Positions 15,496-23,675 of a stretch of DNA of 31,141 nt are shown here, piece by piece. Numbering within the stretch: position 1 is the stretch's first letter; the number at the start of each line of letters is the position of its first letter. The DNA comes from an uncultured Methanobrevibacter sp. Lineage in GTDB: Archaea; Methanobacteriota; Methanobacteria; Methanobacteriales; Methanobacteriaceae. The notes below the pieces were generated by a model. That model saw only the letters and a program-made list of their open reading frames with translations, did not search any database and was not told the origin of the DNA. Both the position numbers and the translations under genes were made by a program. The stretch lies in assembly GCF_937898925.1 (NCBI RefSeq), contig NZ_CALDKF010000044.1, positions 1 through 31,141 on the forward strand. Direction: 5' to 3'.

Positions 15496-15528
15496 ATAAT
15501 TTTTAGATAATTTTTAGATAATTTTTAG
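15496..15528. repeat. Three 11-bp tandem repeats between leuD and leuB
   Basis: ATAATTTTTAG occurs three times head to tail. Read toward leuB (minus strand) it gives CTAAAAATTAT units upstream of the gene. It may be slippage or a regulatory array; no function can be assigned. Confidence 0.8.
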
Positions 15529-15568
15529 AAAATTCTTTAGAACAATTTATAAGAAAATTATATGTAAT

Positions 15569-16054
15569 TTATTCGTTCTTCTGATTTTTTAAATAATTGA
15601 TTAAACCACCGGATTCAAGGATTTCAAGCATGAATGGAGGTAATTTCTTAAATTCAATTTCCTTTCCGCTTTCTGAAATTATCAATCCATTTTCCATATC
15701 CACTTCGATTTCCTCACCATCTTCAATAAGTGCAGACACTCCAGGAGCTTCCAAAAGCGGAACTCCTACATTTGTTGCATTTCTATAAAAGATTCTTGCA
15801 AAGGATTCAGCTATTACAGCAGATATTCCACAACCCTTAATAGCTATTGGAGCATGCTCTCTGCTTGATCCGCATCCGAAGTTTGTTCCTCCAAGAATGA
15901 AGTCTCCTGCATTCACTTTTGACTTAAAGTCAGATACCAATCCTTCCATGCAATGCTCTGATAACCTTTCCTCATCAGTGTAAATCAAGTATCTTCCTGG
16001 AAGAATAATGTCTGTATCAATGTCATTTCCAAATTTCCAAACTTTTCCTTTCAT
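15569..16054 (-). CDS. leuD: 3-isopropylmalate dehydratase small subunit
   Basis: LeuD is the small (swivel-domain) subunit of isopropylmalate isomerase and works with LeuC. The ATG at 16054 was chosen over an in-frame start 12 codons upstream: AAGGAGG lies just before it and the family begins MKGKVWKFGNDIDTD. That gives 161 residues, normal for the family. Motifs are GNDIDTDIILPGRYL, GGTNFGCGSSREHAP and the final hydrophobic region. The specificity loop reads YLIY. Methanogen homoaconitase small subunits have YLRT there, whereas isopropylmalate isomerases have a hydrophobic residue, so leucine synthesis is favoured over coenzyme B synthesis. The ribosome binding site lies inside the last leuC codons, one base separates the two genes, and they are probably translationally coupled. 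Confidence 0.9.
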   Translation of the reverse strand: MKGKVWKFGNDIDTDIILPGRYLIYTDEERLSEHCMEGLVSDFKSKVNAGDFILGGTNFGCGSSREHAPIAIKGCGISAVIAESFARIFYRNATNVGVPLLEAPGVSALIEDGEEIEVDMENGLIISESGKEIEFKKLPPFMLEILESGGLINYLKNQKNE

Positions 16055-16055
16055 C

Positions 16056-17336
16056 TTATTCCTCCTTAGGTACAGCAATTCTTCCTTCAATAGCTGACTG
16101 TGCAGCCACTTTAGCAGAAGATAGGTAAACCTTTCCTTCCGGACTTCCTTGTCTTCCCTTAAAGTTTCTGTTTGATGTTGAAAGACTTACCTCATCAGGT
16201 CCGATAAGGCCTGTATGGCCACCAAGACAAGGTCCGCAGCATGGTGCTGAAACAAGTGCTCCTGCTTCTACAAATATCTTGATTAGCCCTTCATCCAATG
16301 CCTTTAGGTAAGTTTCCTTAGATGCAGGAATAACCAACATTCTAAGTTCATTCGCTATCTTGTTTCCTTTCAATATCCTTGCAGCATCTCTCAAGTCTTC
16401 GATTCTTCCATTTGTGCATGAGCCGATAAAGACTTGGTCGATTTCAACATCAAGCTCGCTTGCAGGCTTCACATTATCCACATTATGAGGACAAGCTATT
16501 TGCGGTTCAAGTTCGCTTACATCAATATCCATAATTTCAAGACTTGGAGAGTCAAGGTCACTTTTAAGGTTTGATTTTTCTATAAACGCCTTAAGCCTGT
16601 TTCTATTCTCACCGCTTACACGGTCTTTAAGGTAATCATATGTCTTTCCATCCGGCTCTATAAGGCCGGTTTTTCCTCCCATCTCAATTGCCATATTTGA
16701 TAGGACCATTCTGTCGGAAATGTTCATCTCAGAGATTGTCTCTCCTGCAAATTCACATGACTTATATGTTGCACCATCCGCTCCAACTTGACCGATGATA
16801 TTCAAGATCACATCCTTTGCTGATGTGTTCTCTTTAAGCTTTCCTTCCACATTGAATCTGATTGTTTCAGGTACCTTGAACCATAACTGTCCTGTAGACA
16901 AGACCATTGCCATATCGGTAGATCCGATTCCAGTTGCAAATGCGCCGAGAGCCCCATATGTACAGGTATGTGAGTCTGCACCTACAATAACGGTTCCAGG
17001 TATTACATGGCCTTTTTCAGGCAAGACCTGATGACAAACCCCTTCCTTTACATCGTAGAAGTTTTCAATTGTTTGTTCCTTTACGAATTTTCTCATTAAT
17101 ATATGGTTATTGGCGGAATCTAGAGAATCTGCTGGAACCTGGTGGTCAAATGGGATCACGATTTTTGAGGAATCCCATACCTTTTCAGTTCCTATCTTAT
17201 TGAATGATTCAACTGCGAGAGGTCCAGTCAAATCATGCATCATAGCTATATCGATATCTGCCATGACAATGTCGCCAGCTTCAGCTTCTCCATTACCTGA
17301 AGCTCTTGCAAATATCTTTTCAGCAATTGTTGACAT
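16056..17336 (-). CDS. leuC: 3-isopropylmalate dehydratase large subunit
   Basis: LeuC is the catalytic [4Fe-4S] subunit of isopropylmalate isomerase, which interconverts 2- and 3-isopropylmalate. The 426-residue length fits the short archaeal aconitase-superfamily type. Motifs are DHQVPADS near residue 64, GADSHTCTYGALGAFATGIG, GSCTNGRIEDL and CCGPCLGGHTG. These hold the three cluster ligands, one in GSCTNG-type and two in the CCGPC segment. The C-terminus has STSNRNFKGRQG, as expected. The ATG is preceded by GAGGTGA. leuD follows with a one-base gap. A homoaconitase (AksD) role cannot be excluded from this subunit alone, but the LeuD loop argues against it. Confidence 0.9.
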   Translation of the reverse strand: MSTIAEKIFARASGNGEAEAGDIVMADIDIAMMHDLTGPLAVESFNKIGTEKVWDSSKIVIPFDHQVPADSLDSANNHILMRKFVKEQTIENFYDVKEGVCHQVLPEKGHVIPGTVIVGADSHTCTYGALGAFATGIGSTDMAMVLSTGQLWFKVPETIRFNVEGKLKENTSAKDVILNIIGQVGADGATYKSCEFAGETISEMNISDRMVLSNMAIEMGGKTGLIEPDGKTYDYLKDRVSGENRNRLKAFIEKSNLKSDLDSPSLEIMDIDVSELEPQIACPHNVDNVKPASELDVEIDQVFIGSCTNGRIEDLRDAARILKGNKIANELRMLVIPASKETYLKALDEGLIKIFVEAGALVSAPCCGPCLGGHTGLIGPDEVSLSTSNRNFKGRQGSPEGKVYLSSAKVAAQSAIEGRIAVPKEE

Positions 17337-17393
17337 ATTTTCACCTCATTTAAAAAGAGTTATGTTAGTTAGTTAGAATAATAGATTGTTCGT

Positions 17394-17459
17394 GTATTTA
17401 TACAAATTTCAATAATTTCATCCATTTATTTCCTTATTTGTTGTATTTATACAAGTTTC
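17394..17459 (-). promoter_or_regulatory. leuC promoter candidate within a 17-bp direct repeat
   Basis: On the minus strand TATAAATA (17395-17402) lies about 60 bases before the leuC ATG, so transcription would start near 17371 with a leader of about 35 bases. The TATA box belongs to a 17-bp segment, GTATTTATACAAATTTC (17394-17410), found again with one change at 17443-17459. There it encodes the end of the upstream dehydrogenase (NLYKY). The leuC promoter may therefore be a duplicated gene tail. Confidence 0.45.
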
Positions 17460-18693
17460 CATAGTTTATTAAAGTAATGTCATCTGGCACTTCCTTGATT
17501 ATGTTTTTAGTGTCAAAGATGATTTTTGATTTCATGTTTTTGGATAATCTTTCATAATCCAAGTCCTTGAATTGGTCATGGTCTGTTAAAATTAAAACCA
17601 ATGAGGAATCTTTAGTTGCTTCATCGAAATCAAAGTAATCCGGATTGTCAAAGTGTGGGTCATGGATAGCTATTTCGTATCCTGCTGCCTTCAATCCAGT
17701 GATTATTTCAAATGCAGGGCTTTCCCTTGCATCATCTGTATTTCCCTTATATGCCACTCCAAAGACAGAGATCTTTTCTGCATCAGCATCAAGCTTGGAT
17801 AGTATTTTGCCAGTGTTTTCAATTACAAATCCTGGCATGCTGTTGTTTGTATCCCTTGCCAACTTGATTATCTTAGCGGTTTCAGGTGCCTTTGCATAAA
17901 TGAAATAAGGGTCGATTGCAAGACAGTGTCCACCTACACCAGGTCCTGGGCTGTGGATATTCACTCTTGGGTGCTTGTTAGCCATTTCAATAACATCAAG
18001 TGCATTCACTCCGATTTCTGCACCTATCTTTGCAAGCTCATTTGCAAGTGCAATGTTCACATCCCTAAAGGTGTTTTCCATACATTTGGACAATTCTGCG
18101 GTTTTCGCTTCAGTTTCAATTATTTCCCCTTCAACAAAGGTCCTGTAAACATCTGCAGCTTTACGGCTGCACTCTTCAGTTATTCCACCTACGATTCTAT
18201 TGTTGTTAACCAATTCTTCCATGATTTGTCCAGGGAGAACTCTTTCAGGGCAATGGGCAAGGAACAAGTCTTCTCCAATTACAAATCCTTCATTTTCAAA
18301 AATCGGCTTGATTATCTCATCAGTGGACATAGGAGCTATTGTAGATTCGATGATAACAACATTTCCCTTATTCAAAACAGGCAAGATGGATTGGCATGCT
18401 GATATAACATAGCTTAAGTCACAGCTTAAGTCCTCTTTCACATAAGGTGTAGGGACTGTTATGATAAATGTGTCTCCCTCTTCCGGCTTCAATGAAGCGT
18501 GGTAGTGTCCTTTTTCAACAGCATTACTGATTGCTTCTGTAATTCCAGGCTCTTCAATATGAGCTATTCCTTGGTTTAACTTATCTACAATTTCCTCATT
18601 CACATCTACTCCAAGGACTTCACAGCCATTTTTAGCAAACAATGCGGCTGTTGGCAATCCAATGTAACCTTGACCTACAATACAAATTTTCAT
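17434..18693 (-). CDS. wecC: UDP-N-acetyl-D-mannosamine dehydrogenase-type enzyme
   Basis: This 419-residue enzyme belongs to the UDP-glucose/GDP-mannose dehydrogenase family, which oxidises C6 of a nucleotide sugar to a uronic acid with two NAD+. Motifs are CIVGQGYIGLPTA (N-terminal Rossmann fold), TVPTP, ESTIAPMSTD, AHCPERVLPG, and the catalytic Cys257 in GVGGHCLAIDPYF. The GGHCxxxDPYF form marks the UDP-ManNAc/UDP-GlcNAc branch rather than UDP-glucose dehydrogenase (GGSCFPKD). A second Rossmann domain follows with GVAYKGNTDDARESP. The start has GGGCGAT upstream. It is transcribed divergently from the rhamnose cluster. No UDP-GlcNAc 2-epimerase is in the window, so the true substrate could be another UDP-HexNAc. 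Confidence 0.85.
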   Translation of the reverse strand: MKICIVGQGYIGLPTAALFAKNGCEVLGVDVNEEIVDKLNQGIAHIEEPGITEAISNAVEKGHYHASLKPEEGDTFIITVPTPYVKEDLSCDLSYVISACQSILPVLNKGNVVIIESTIAPMSTDEIIKPIFENEGFVIGEDLFLAHCPERVLPGQIMEELVNNNRIVGGITEECSRKAADVYRTFVEGEIIETEAKTAELSKCMENTFRDVNIALANELAKIGAEIGVNALDVIEMANKHPRVNIHSPGPGVGGHCLAIDPYFIYAKAPETAKIIKLARDTNNSMPGFVIENTGKILSKLDADAEKISVFGVAYKGNTDDARESPAFEIITGLKAAGYEIAIHDPHFDNPDYFDFDEATKDSSLVLILTDHDQFKDLDYERLSKNMKSKIIFDTKNIIKEVPDDITLINYGNLYKYNK

Positions 18694-19013
18694 AAATATC
18701 GCCCTGATTATCTTTTTTATAATTGATTAAAATTATTTTAAATTATTATTCTTTTAAATAATCATTTTTTAAGTGTTAAAATTATGTTAAGGTATATTTT
18801 TTTAAAATATTAACAGTTTATACGATTTTATTTATGATTTTTATTTAATATAAATATTTTATATAAATGCTAATTTTAATAGAATATTTTAGAATATATT
18901 TATATTTTATAAAACTAAAAATTATATTATAATGTTTTAAATATAAACTTTGATTAAATATAAACTGCAATTTATTAAATTATTTATGAATTTTAATTTA
19001 TTTGAGGAATTTT
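18694..19013. promoter_or_regulatory. Divergent promoter region with duplicated TATA-like element
   Basis: This 320-bp spacer separates the UDP-sugar dehydrogenase (minus) from rfbD (plus). It contains no plausible gene and is extremely AT-rich. AAATATAAACT occurs twice, at 18939-18949 and 18956-18966, with a 17-bp period, about 48-75 bases before the rfbD start. Either copy could be a TATA box. On the other side, runs such as AATTATAAAA near 18715-18725 could serve the dehydrogenase gene. Confidence 0.45.
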
Positions 19014-19874
19014 ATGAAAATAATGATAACTGGTGCCTATGGAATGTTAGGTTCTGATTTAAGAGAGGTTTTAAAAAACTTTGAATTGATTTGTACCGGT
19101 TCTAAGGATTTGGACATTACCGATGAAGAGAAAGTGATGGAGTTCATCAGTGAAAAATCGCCTGATTTGGTAATCAATGCTGCGGCATATACTGCTGTCG
19201 ATGATTGTGAAACCCATTATGACGAGGCATATGCTGTAAATGCATTAGGCCCTAAGAATTTAGCCATCGCTTGCAAAAGCATTGATGTTCCTTTAGTCCA
19301 TATCAGTACAGATTATGTCTTCGATGGAAGCAAGAGAACTCCTCTTGTTGAAACCGATAATTTAGGTCCTCAAAGCGCTTATGGAAAGACAAAATTGGAA
19401 GGAGAGAAATTCATACAGGAAAACACTGATAAGTATTTCATTCTTCGTACTGCATGGCTATACGGCCTTCATGGAAACAATTTCGTAAAGACCATGTTGG
19501 ACCTTGCAGAGACTCATGATGAGATCACTGTAGTGAATGATCAGATAGGATCTCCAACATATTCCTTGGATTTGGCTGTAGCAATCACAAATCTATTGCA
19601 TAGTGACAAGTACGGCATTTACCATGTGACAAATGAAGGGGAATGTTCCTGGTATGAATTTGCAAAACTGATATTCGAATTGTCCGATGTTGACGTTAAT
19701 GTCATTCCAGTAAGCACTGAGGAATTCCCAAGGCCTGCTCCAAGACCTCATTATTCAGTTTTGGACAATAAGAAGTGGAACGCATCAGGATTTGTTGCAA
19801 TGAGGGATTATAAAGAGGCTTTAGGTGCATACTTATCATTGTATAATTTCTTCAAGAGACTTAGGAAGATTTGA
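19014..19874 (+). CDS. rfbD: dTDP-4-dehydrorhamnose reductase
   Basis: RfbD (RmlD) performs the last step of dTDP-L-rhamnose synthesis, reducing dTDP-4-dehydro-L-rhamnose with NAD(P)H. The ATG at 19014 was chosen because GAGGAA lies just upstream and the family begins directly with the nucleotide-binding fold, MKIMITGAYGMLGSDL; an upstream TTG in frame is rejected. The protein has 286 residues. Motifs are INAAAYTAVDDCE, STDYVFDG, and YGKTKLEGE with the Tyr-x-x-x-Lys catalytic pair, then LRTAWLYG. It heads a run of seven plus-strand sugar genes. The order D-A-C-B contains all four enzymes. Confidence 0.93.
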   Translation: MKIMITGAYGMLGSDLREVLKNFELICTGSKDLDITDEEKVMEFISEKSPDLVINAAAYTAVDDCETHYDEAYAVNALGPKNLAIACKSIDVPLVHISTDYVFDGSKRTPLVETDNLGPQSAYGKTKLEGEKFIQENTDKYFILRTAWLYGLHGNNFVKTMLDLAETHDEITVVNDQIGSPTYSLDLAVAITNLLHSDKYGIYHVTNEGECSWYEFAKLIFELSDVDVNVIPVSTEEFPRPAPRPHYSVLDNKKWNASGFVAMRDYKEALGAYLSLYNFFKRLRKI

Positions 19875-19986
19875 TTATTTTAAAAAATCTATTAAAACTT
19901 TAAAAATTCTATATAAAAATTCTATTAAATCCTATAAAAAATAAAAAAATTTAGTTAAAATTAATTCTTATAAAGTGAGTGATTAT

Positions 19987-20859
19987 ATGAAAGGAATCGT
20001 ATTGGCTGGTGGTGCTGGAACAAGATTGTATCCAATTACAAAGGCTGTTTCCAAACAGCTATTGCCTTTATATGATAAACCAATGATCTATTATCCAATA
20101 TCCGTTTTGATGCTGGCTAACATAAAGGATATTCTCATAATTTCAACCCCAAGAGACTTGCCTATGTACAAGGAATTGTTAGGTGATGGTTCTGATTTGG
20201 GAATGTCTTTCTCTTATGCAGAGCAGGAAAATCCTAATGGATTGGCTGAGGCATTCATCATTGGTGAGGAATTCATCGGGGATGACAATGTTGCTCTTAT
20301 CCTAGGGGACAATGTATTCCACGGACATAGGTTTACCGAAATATTGGAAAGGGCATATAACCTTGAAGGGGGAGCAGTGATCTTTGGATACTATACAAAC
20401 AAGCCTGAGGCATTTGGTGTTGTGGAATTTGATAAGGATTGGAACGTATTGTCAATTGAAGAGAAGCCTGATCATCCTAAATCCAATTATGTGGTTCCTG
20501 GACTTTATTTCTATGACAATGATGTAATTGAAATTGCAAAGAATGTAAAGCCATCTGATAGGGGTGAGCTTGAAATCACATCAGTCAATGAAGAGTACCT
20601 TAAATGCGGCAAGCTTAAGGTTGAGTTGCTCGGTAGAGGAATGGCTTGGCTGGATACTGGTACTCATGACGGTTTGCTTGAAGCAAGTAACTTCATTGAG
20701 ACAGTTCAAAGAAGGCAAAGTTTGTATATTGCTTGTTTAGAAGAGATAGCTTATTTAAAAGGTTATATTACCAAGGAAGACTTATTGAGATTGGCAAAGC
20801 CTCTTGAAAAGACAGAATATGGCCAATATCTAATGGAATTAGCTGATAGAAAACTCTAG
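19987..20859 (+). CDS. rfbA: Glucose-1-phosphate thymidylyltransferase
   Basis: RfbA (RmlA) makes dTDP-glucose from dTTP and glucose 1-phosphate, the first step of the rhamnose pathway. The ATG at 19987 is preferred over an in-frame GTG four codons earlier: GTGAGTGAT serves as ribosome binding site and the family begins MKGIVLAGGAGTRL. The protein has 290 residues, standard for the short RmlA class. Motifs are GGAGTRLYPITKAVSKQLLP (the nucleotide-binding signature), LLPLYDKPMIYYP, LILGDNVFHG, EEKPDHPKSNY and AWLDTGTHDGL. It is normally feedback-inhibited by dTDP-rhamnose. It starts 112 bp after rfbD; that spacer contains degenerate TCTATTAAAA-like repeats. Confidence 0.95.
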   Translation: MKGIVLAGGAGTRLYPITKAVSKQLLPLYDKPMIYYPISVLMLANIKDILIISTPRDLPMYKELLGDGSDLGMSFSYAEQENPNGLAEAFIIGEEFIGDDNVALILGDNVFHGHRFTEILERAYNLEGGAVIFGYYTNKPEAFGVVEFDKDWNVLSIEEKPDHPKSNYVVPGLYFYDNDVIEIAKNVKPSDRGELEITSVNEEYLKCGKLKVELLGRGMAWLDTGTHDGLLEASNFIETVQRRQSLYIACLEEIAYLKGYITKEDLLRLAKPLEKTEYGQYLMELADRKL

Positions 20860-20870
20860 GAGTGTAATAA

Positions 20871-21434
20871 ATGGGTAAATTCAAGATTACAAAAAGTGAA
20901 ATTGAAGGGGTCTTCACTGTAGAGCCAACAGTTTTTGGTGATGAGAGAGGATACTTTATGGAAACCTATAATGAAAACGATTTCAAGGAGGAAGGAATTG
21001 ACTTGACCTTTGTCCAGGACAATCAATCAAAATCATCAAAAGGAGTTTTAAGAGGGCTTCATTTTCAATACACTCAACCTCAAGGCAAATTGGTTCGTGT
21101 AATAAGAGGTGAGGTTTTTGATGTGGCTGTTGACCTTAGGAAAAAGTCAGATACCTATGGAAAATGGGTTGGAGAGATTCTTTCTGAAGAGAATAAGAAA
21201 CAGCTTTTTGTACCGAAAGGATTTGCTCATGGATTCTTGGTCTTATCTGATGAGGCAGAATTCGTTTACAAATGCACCGATTTCTATAATGGTGAAGATG
21301 AAGGAGGAATCATTTGGAATGATCCAGACATAGCTATTGACTGGCCATTGGAAGGAATCGGAGAGGAAAACATCCTTTTATCTGATAAGGATAAGTTATG
21401 GAAACCAATGAAGGAAACTGAAACAGACTTTTAA
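20871..21434 (+). CDS. rfbC: dTDP-4-dehydrorhamnose 3,5-epimerase
   Basis: RfbC (RmlC) epimerises dTDP-4-dehydro-6-deoxyglucose at C3 and C5. The 187-residue cupin has the family motifs DERGYFMETYN, VLRGLHFQ with the catalytic His, GKLVRVIRGEVFDVAVDLR, PKGFAHGFLVLSD and YKCTDFY. It begins 11 bp after rfbA with AGGAGTGTAATAA before the ATG, so the two are clearly one transcription unit. Confidence 0.95.
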   Translation: MGKFKITKSEIEGVFTVEPTVFGDERGYFMETYNENDFKEEGIDLTFVQDNQSKSSKGVLRGLHFQYTQPQGKLVRVIRGEVFDVAVDLRKKSDTYGKWVGEILSEENKKQLFVPKGFAHGFLVLSDEAEFVYKCTDFYNGEDEGGIIWNDPDIAIDWPLEGIGEENILLSDKDKLWKPMKETETDF

Positions 21435-21470
21435 TTTAATTATTTATTTAATATTCAACGTTTTATTATC

Positions 21471-21530
21471 ATTTATTCATTTATTTAATTATTCATTTAT
21501 TCAATCATTCATTTTCAATTATTCATTCAA
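21471..21530. repeat. Degenerate ATTCATT tandem repeats before rfbB
   Basis: The rfbC-rfbB spacer contains about four imperfect units of 14-16 bp built on ATTATTCATTTATTCA. They end a few bases before the GTGAT ribosome binding site of rfbB. They are low-complexity and may be replication slippage. Confidence 0.65.
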
Positions 21531-21542
21531 CATGTGATTTAT

Positions 21543-22550
21543 ATGACTAAAGTTTTAATAACAGGTGGAGCAGGATTTATAGGAAGCAATTTTGTAAAGT
21601 ATATGCTTGAAAAGTATCCTGATTATGAGATTATAAATTTAGATGCCCTAACATACTGTGGAAATCTTGAGAATTTAGAGGATATTGAAGACAATCCTAA
21701 CTATACCTTTGTAAAAGGGGACATTCAAGATGCAGAACTGGTTGATTCCATTGTTAAGGATGTTGATTATATAGTTCATTTTGCTGCTGAAAGTCATGTA
21801 GACCGCAGCATTGAAGATCCTCAAATATTCATAAAAACCAACATAATTGGAACTCAAGTATTGCTTGATGCAGCTAAAAAGCATGGAATTAAGAAGTATT
21901 TGCAGGTTTCTACAGATGAGGTCTATGGAAGCCTTGGCAAAGAAGGGTATTTCACAGAAGAAACCCCACTTCAGGCAAACAGCCCATATTCCGCTTCAAA
22001 GGCAGGAGCAGACCTAATGGTCAGAGCCTATGGAGAAACATTCGGCTTGCCAATCAATATCACAAGATGCTCAAACAATTACGGCCCTTATCAATTCCCT
22101 GAAAAGCTTATTCCTTTGATGATTTCAAATGCTTTAGAGGACAAGGAATTGCCTGTTTACGGTGATGGAAAGAACATCAGGGATTGGTTGCATGTCTATG
22201 ACCACTGCACAGCTATTGACCTTGTTCTCCATAAGGGAAAATTAGGTGAGGTCTACAATATCGGTGGCCATAATGAAAAGGAAAACATTGAAATCGTTAA
22301 GCTAATTTTGAAAGAGCTTGGAAAGAGCGAATCATTGATTAAGTTCGTAAAAGACAGATTAGGTCATGACAGACGCTATGCAATAGATTCAACTAAAATT
22401 ACAGAGGAATTAGGTTGGAAACCTAAATACACCTTTGAAACAGGAATCATAGAAACAATCAACTGGTATTTGGACAATCAGGATTGGATGGAAAAGGTAA
22501 AATCCGGTGAATATCAAGAATATTATGAGAAAATGTATTCTAAAAAATAA
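21543..22550 (+). CDS. rfbB: dTDP-glucose 4,6-dehydratase
   Basis: RfbB (RmlB) converts dTDP-glucose to dTDP-4-dehydro-6-deoxyglucose with bound NAD+. The ATG at 21543 follows GTGAT; an in-frame GTG three codons earlier is that same sequence and is rejected. The 335-residue extended short-chain dehydrogenase shows GGAGFIGSNF, DALTYCGNLENL, FAAESHVDRSI, STDEVYGSL with the catalytic Thr-Asp-Glu, YSASKAGAD, RCSNNYGPYQFPEKLIP and DWLHVYDH. It completes the four-enzyme dTDP-L-rhamnose set. The 108-bp spacer from rfbC does not contain a clear terminator. Confidence 0.95.
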   Translation: MTKVLITGGAGFIGSNFVKYMLEKYPDYEIINLDALTYCGNLENLEDIEDNPNYTFVKGDIQDAELVDSIVKDVDYIVHFAAESHVDRSIEDPQIFIKTNIIGTQVLLDAAKKHGIKKYLQVSTDEVYGSLGKEGYFTEETPLQANSPYSASKAGADLMVRAYGETFGLPINITRCSNNYGPYQFPEKLIPLMISNALEDKELPVYGDGKNIRDWLHVYDHCTAIDLVLHKGKLGEVYNIGGHNEKENIEIVKLILKELGKSESLIKFVKDRLGHDRRYAIDSTKITEELGWKPKYTFETGIIETINWYLDNQDWMEKVKSGEYQEYYEKMYSKK

Positions 22551-22671
22551 TATTTTATGCTTATTAATATTAAAGAATTAAAAAAAATTAAAAAATTACA
22601 AAAAAAATTAATGAAAAAATTATCAAAAATAAAATAAAATAAAATTGAAATTTTTGCTCTAAAGTGATTTT

Positions 22672-23655
22672 ATGAAAGTATCAGTAGTTACACCAAATTA
22701 CAATGGATTGAAGTTCTTGAATAACTACTTTGAAACGTTATTGATTCAAAGCAGGTTTATTGAGGAGATTATTCTAATTGACAATGCATCTACTGATGGA
22801 AGCATAGAATTCATTGAAGAGTTTATGAATAGTTCAAACTATCCAATAGACATAGTTCTTATAAAAAATGAGGATAATTTAGGATTTGCCCCTGCAGTCA
22901 ATCAGGGAATAAAAGCGGCAAAGTGCGAGTATATCTATTCTGTAAACAATGATGTTGAATTGGAATGGAACGCTTTGGAAGAGATCATTAAAGCTATGGA
23001 TGAGTCAATCGATTTAGGCGAAAATCCATTTTCAATCCAGTCAAAGATGATTCAGCATTACAACAGAAAGCTGATGGATGATGCTGGAGATGAGTACACT
23101 ATCCTTGCATGGACAAAGAAGATTGGGGATGGCCAGCCTGTAGAAAGATACAATGAGAAGAGGGAAATATTCTCATCCTGTGCAGGTGCAGCATTATACA
23201 GAAAATCAATCCTTGAAGAGATAGGGCTTTTTGATGATAATTTCTTTGCCTATGTGGAAGATATAGACTTGGCTTATAGGTCCCAAATTTATGGATATAA
23301 GAATTATTTCTGTCCAAATTCAATTGTTTACCATTATGGAAGCGGTACAAGCGGCAGCAGATACAATGAATTCAAGATTAAATTGGCAGCCCGTAACAAT
23401 GTGTTCCTGATTTACAAGAACTTCCCAATTTTACAGAAAATCATCAATTTCATATTCTTATTCCTTGGATTTTCAATAAAATACCTTTTCTTTGTAAGGA
23501 AAGGATACGGTTCCATTTACTTGGATGGAGTCAAGGAAGGTTTAGGAAATAGGAAAAAATTAACAAAGACCCCATTCTTAAGAAAAAACTGGAAAAATTA
23601 CTTTAAGATAGAATGGAAACTCATAAAAAATACTTTTAATTACTTAAGGAAATAA
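22672..23655 (+). CDS. Family 2 glycosyltransferase, rhamnosyltransferase-like
   Basis: This 327-residue GT2 enzyme begins SVVTPNYNGLKFLNNYFE. It has IDNASTDGS near residue 38, NLGFAPAVNQGI (about 68-79), the metal site NNDVELE, and the acceptor-side motif FFAYVEDIDLAYR. The arrangement is that of WbbL-type rhamnosyltransferases, and the rfb genes immediately upstream fit such a role; the donor is still inferred. A hydrophobic stretch near residues 262-277 and a basic C-terminus suggest membrane association at the cytoplasmic face. GTGATTTT precedes the ATG. The next glycosyltransferase starts 20 bp downstream. Confidence 0.87.
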   Translation: MKVSVVTPNYNGLKFLNNYFETLLIQSRFIEEIILIDNASTDGSIEFIEEFMNSSNYPIDIVLIKNEDNLGFAPAVNQGIKAAKCEYIYSVNNDVELEWNALEEIIKAMDESIDLGENPFSIQSKMIQHYNRKLMDDAGDEYTILAWTKKIGDGQPVERYNEKREIFSSCAGAALYRKSILEEIGLFDDNFFAYVEDIDLAYRSQIYGYKNYFCPNSIVYHYGSGTSGSRYNEFKIKLAARNNVFLIYKNFPILQKIINFIFLFLGFSIKYLFFVRKGYGSIYLDGVKEGLGNRKKLTKTPFLRKNWKNYFKIEWKLIKNTFNYLRK

Positions 23656-23675
23656 CTGCTTTATTCGGTGTGAAA

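Noticed and set aside
16055..16090. Upstream in-frame start adding 12 residues to LeuD
   Set aside because: It lies within leuC, lacks its own ribosome binding site, and the family begins at the internal ATG preceded by AAGGAGG.
14447..17336. leuC-leuD-leuB read as the aksD-aksE-aksF homoaconitase/homoisocitrate set for coenzyme B
   Set aside because: The small-subunit loop is YLIY rather than YLRT, which favours isopropylmalate isomerase; the dehydrogenase alone is ambiguous.
17926..18402. 158-residue plus-strand open frame inside the UDP-sugar dehydrogenase gene
   Set aside because: It is the reverse shadow of a well-conserved dehydrogenase with intact catalytic motifs; Cys/Phe/Ser-rich composition is typical of antisense frames.
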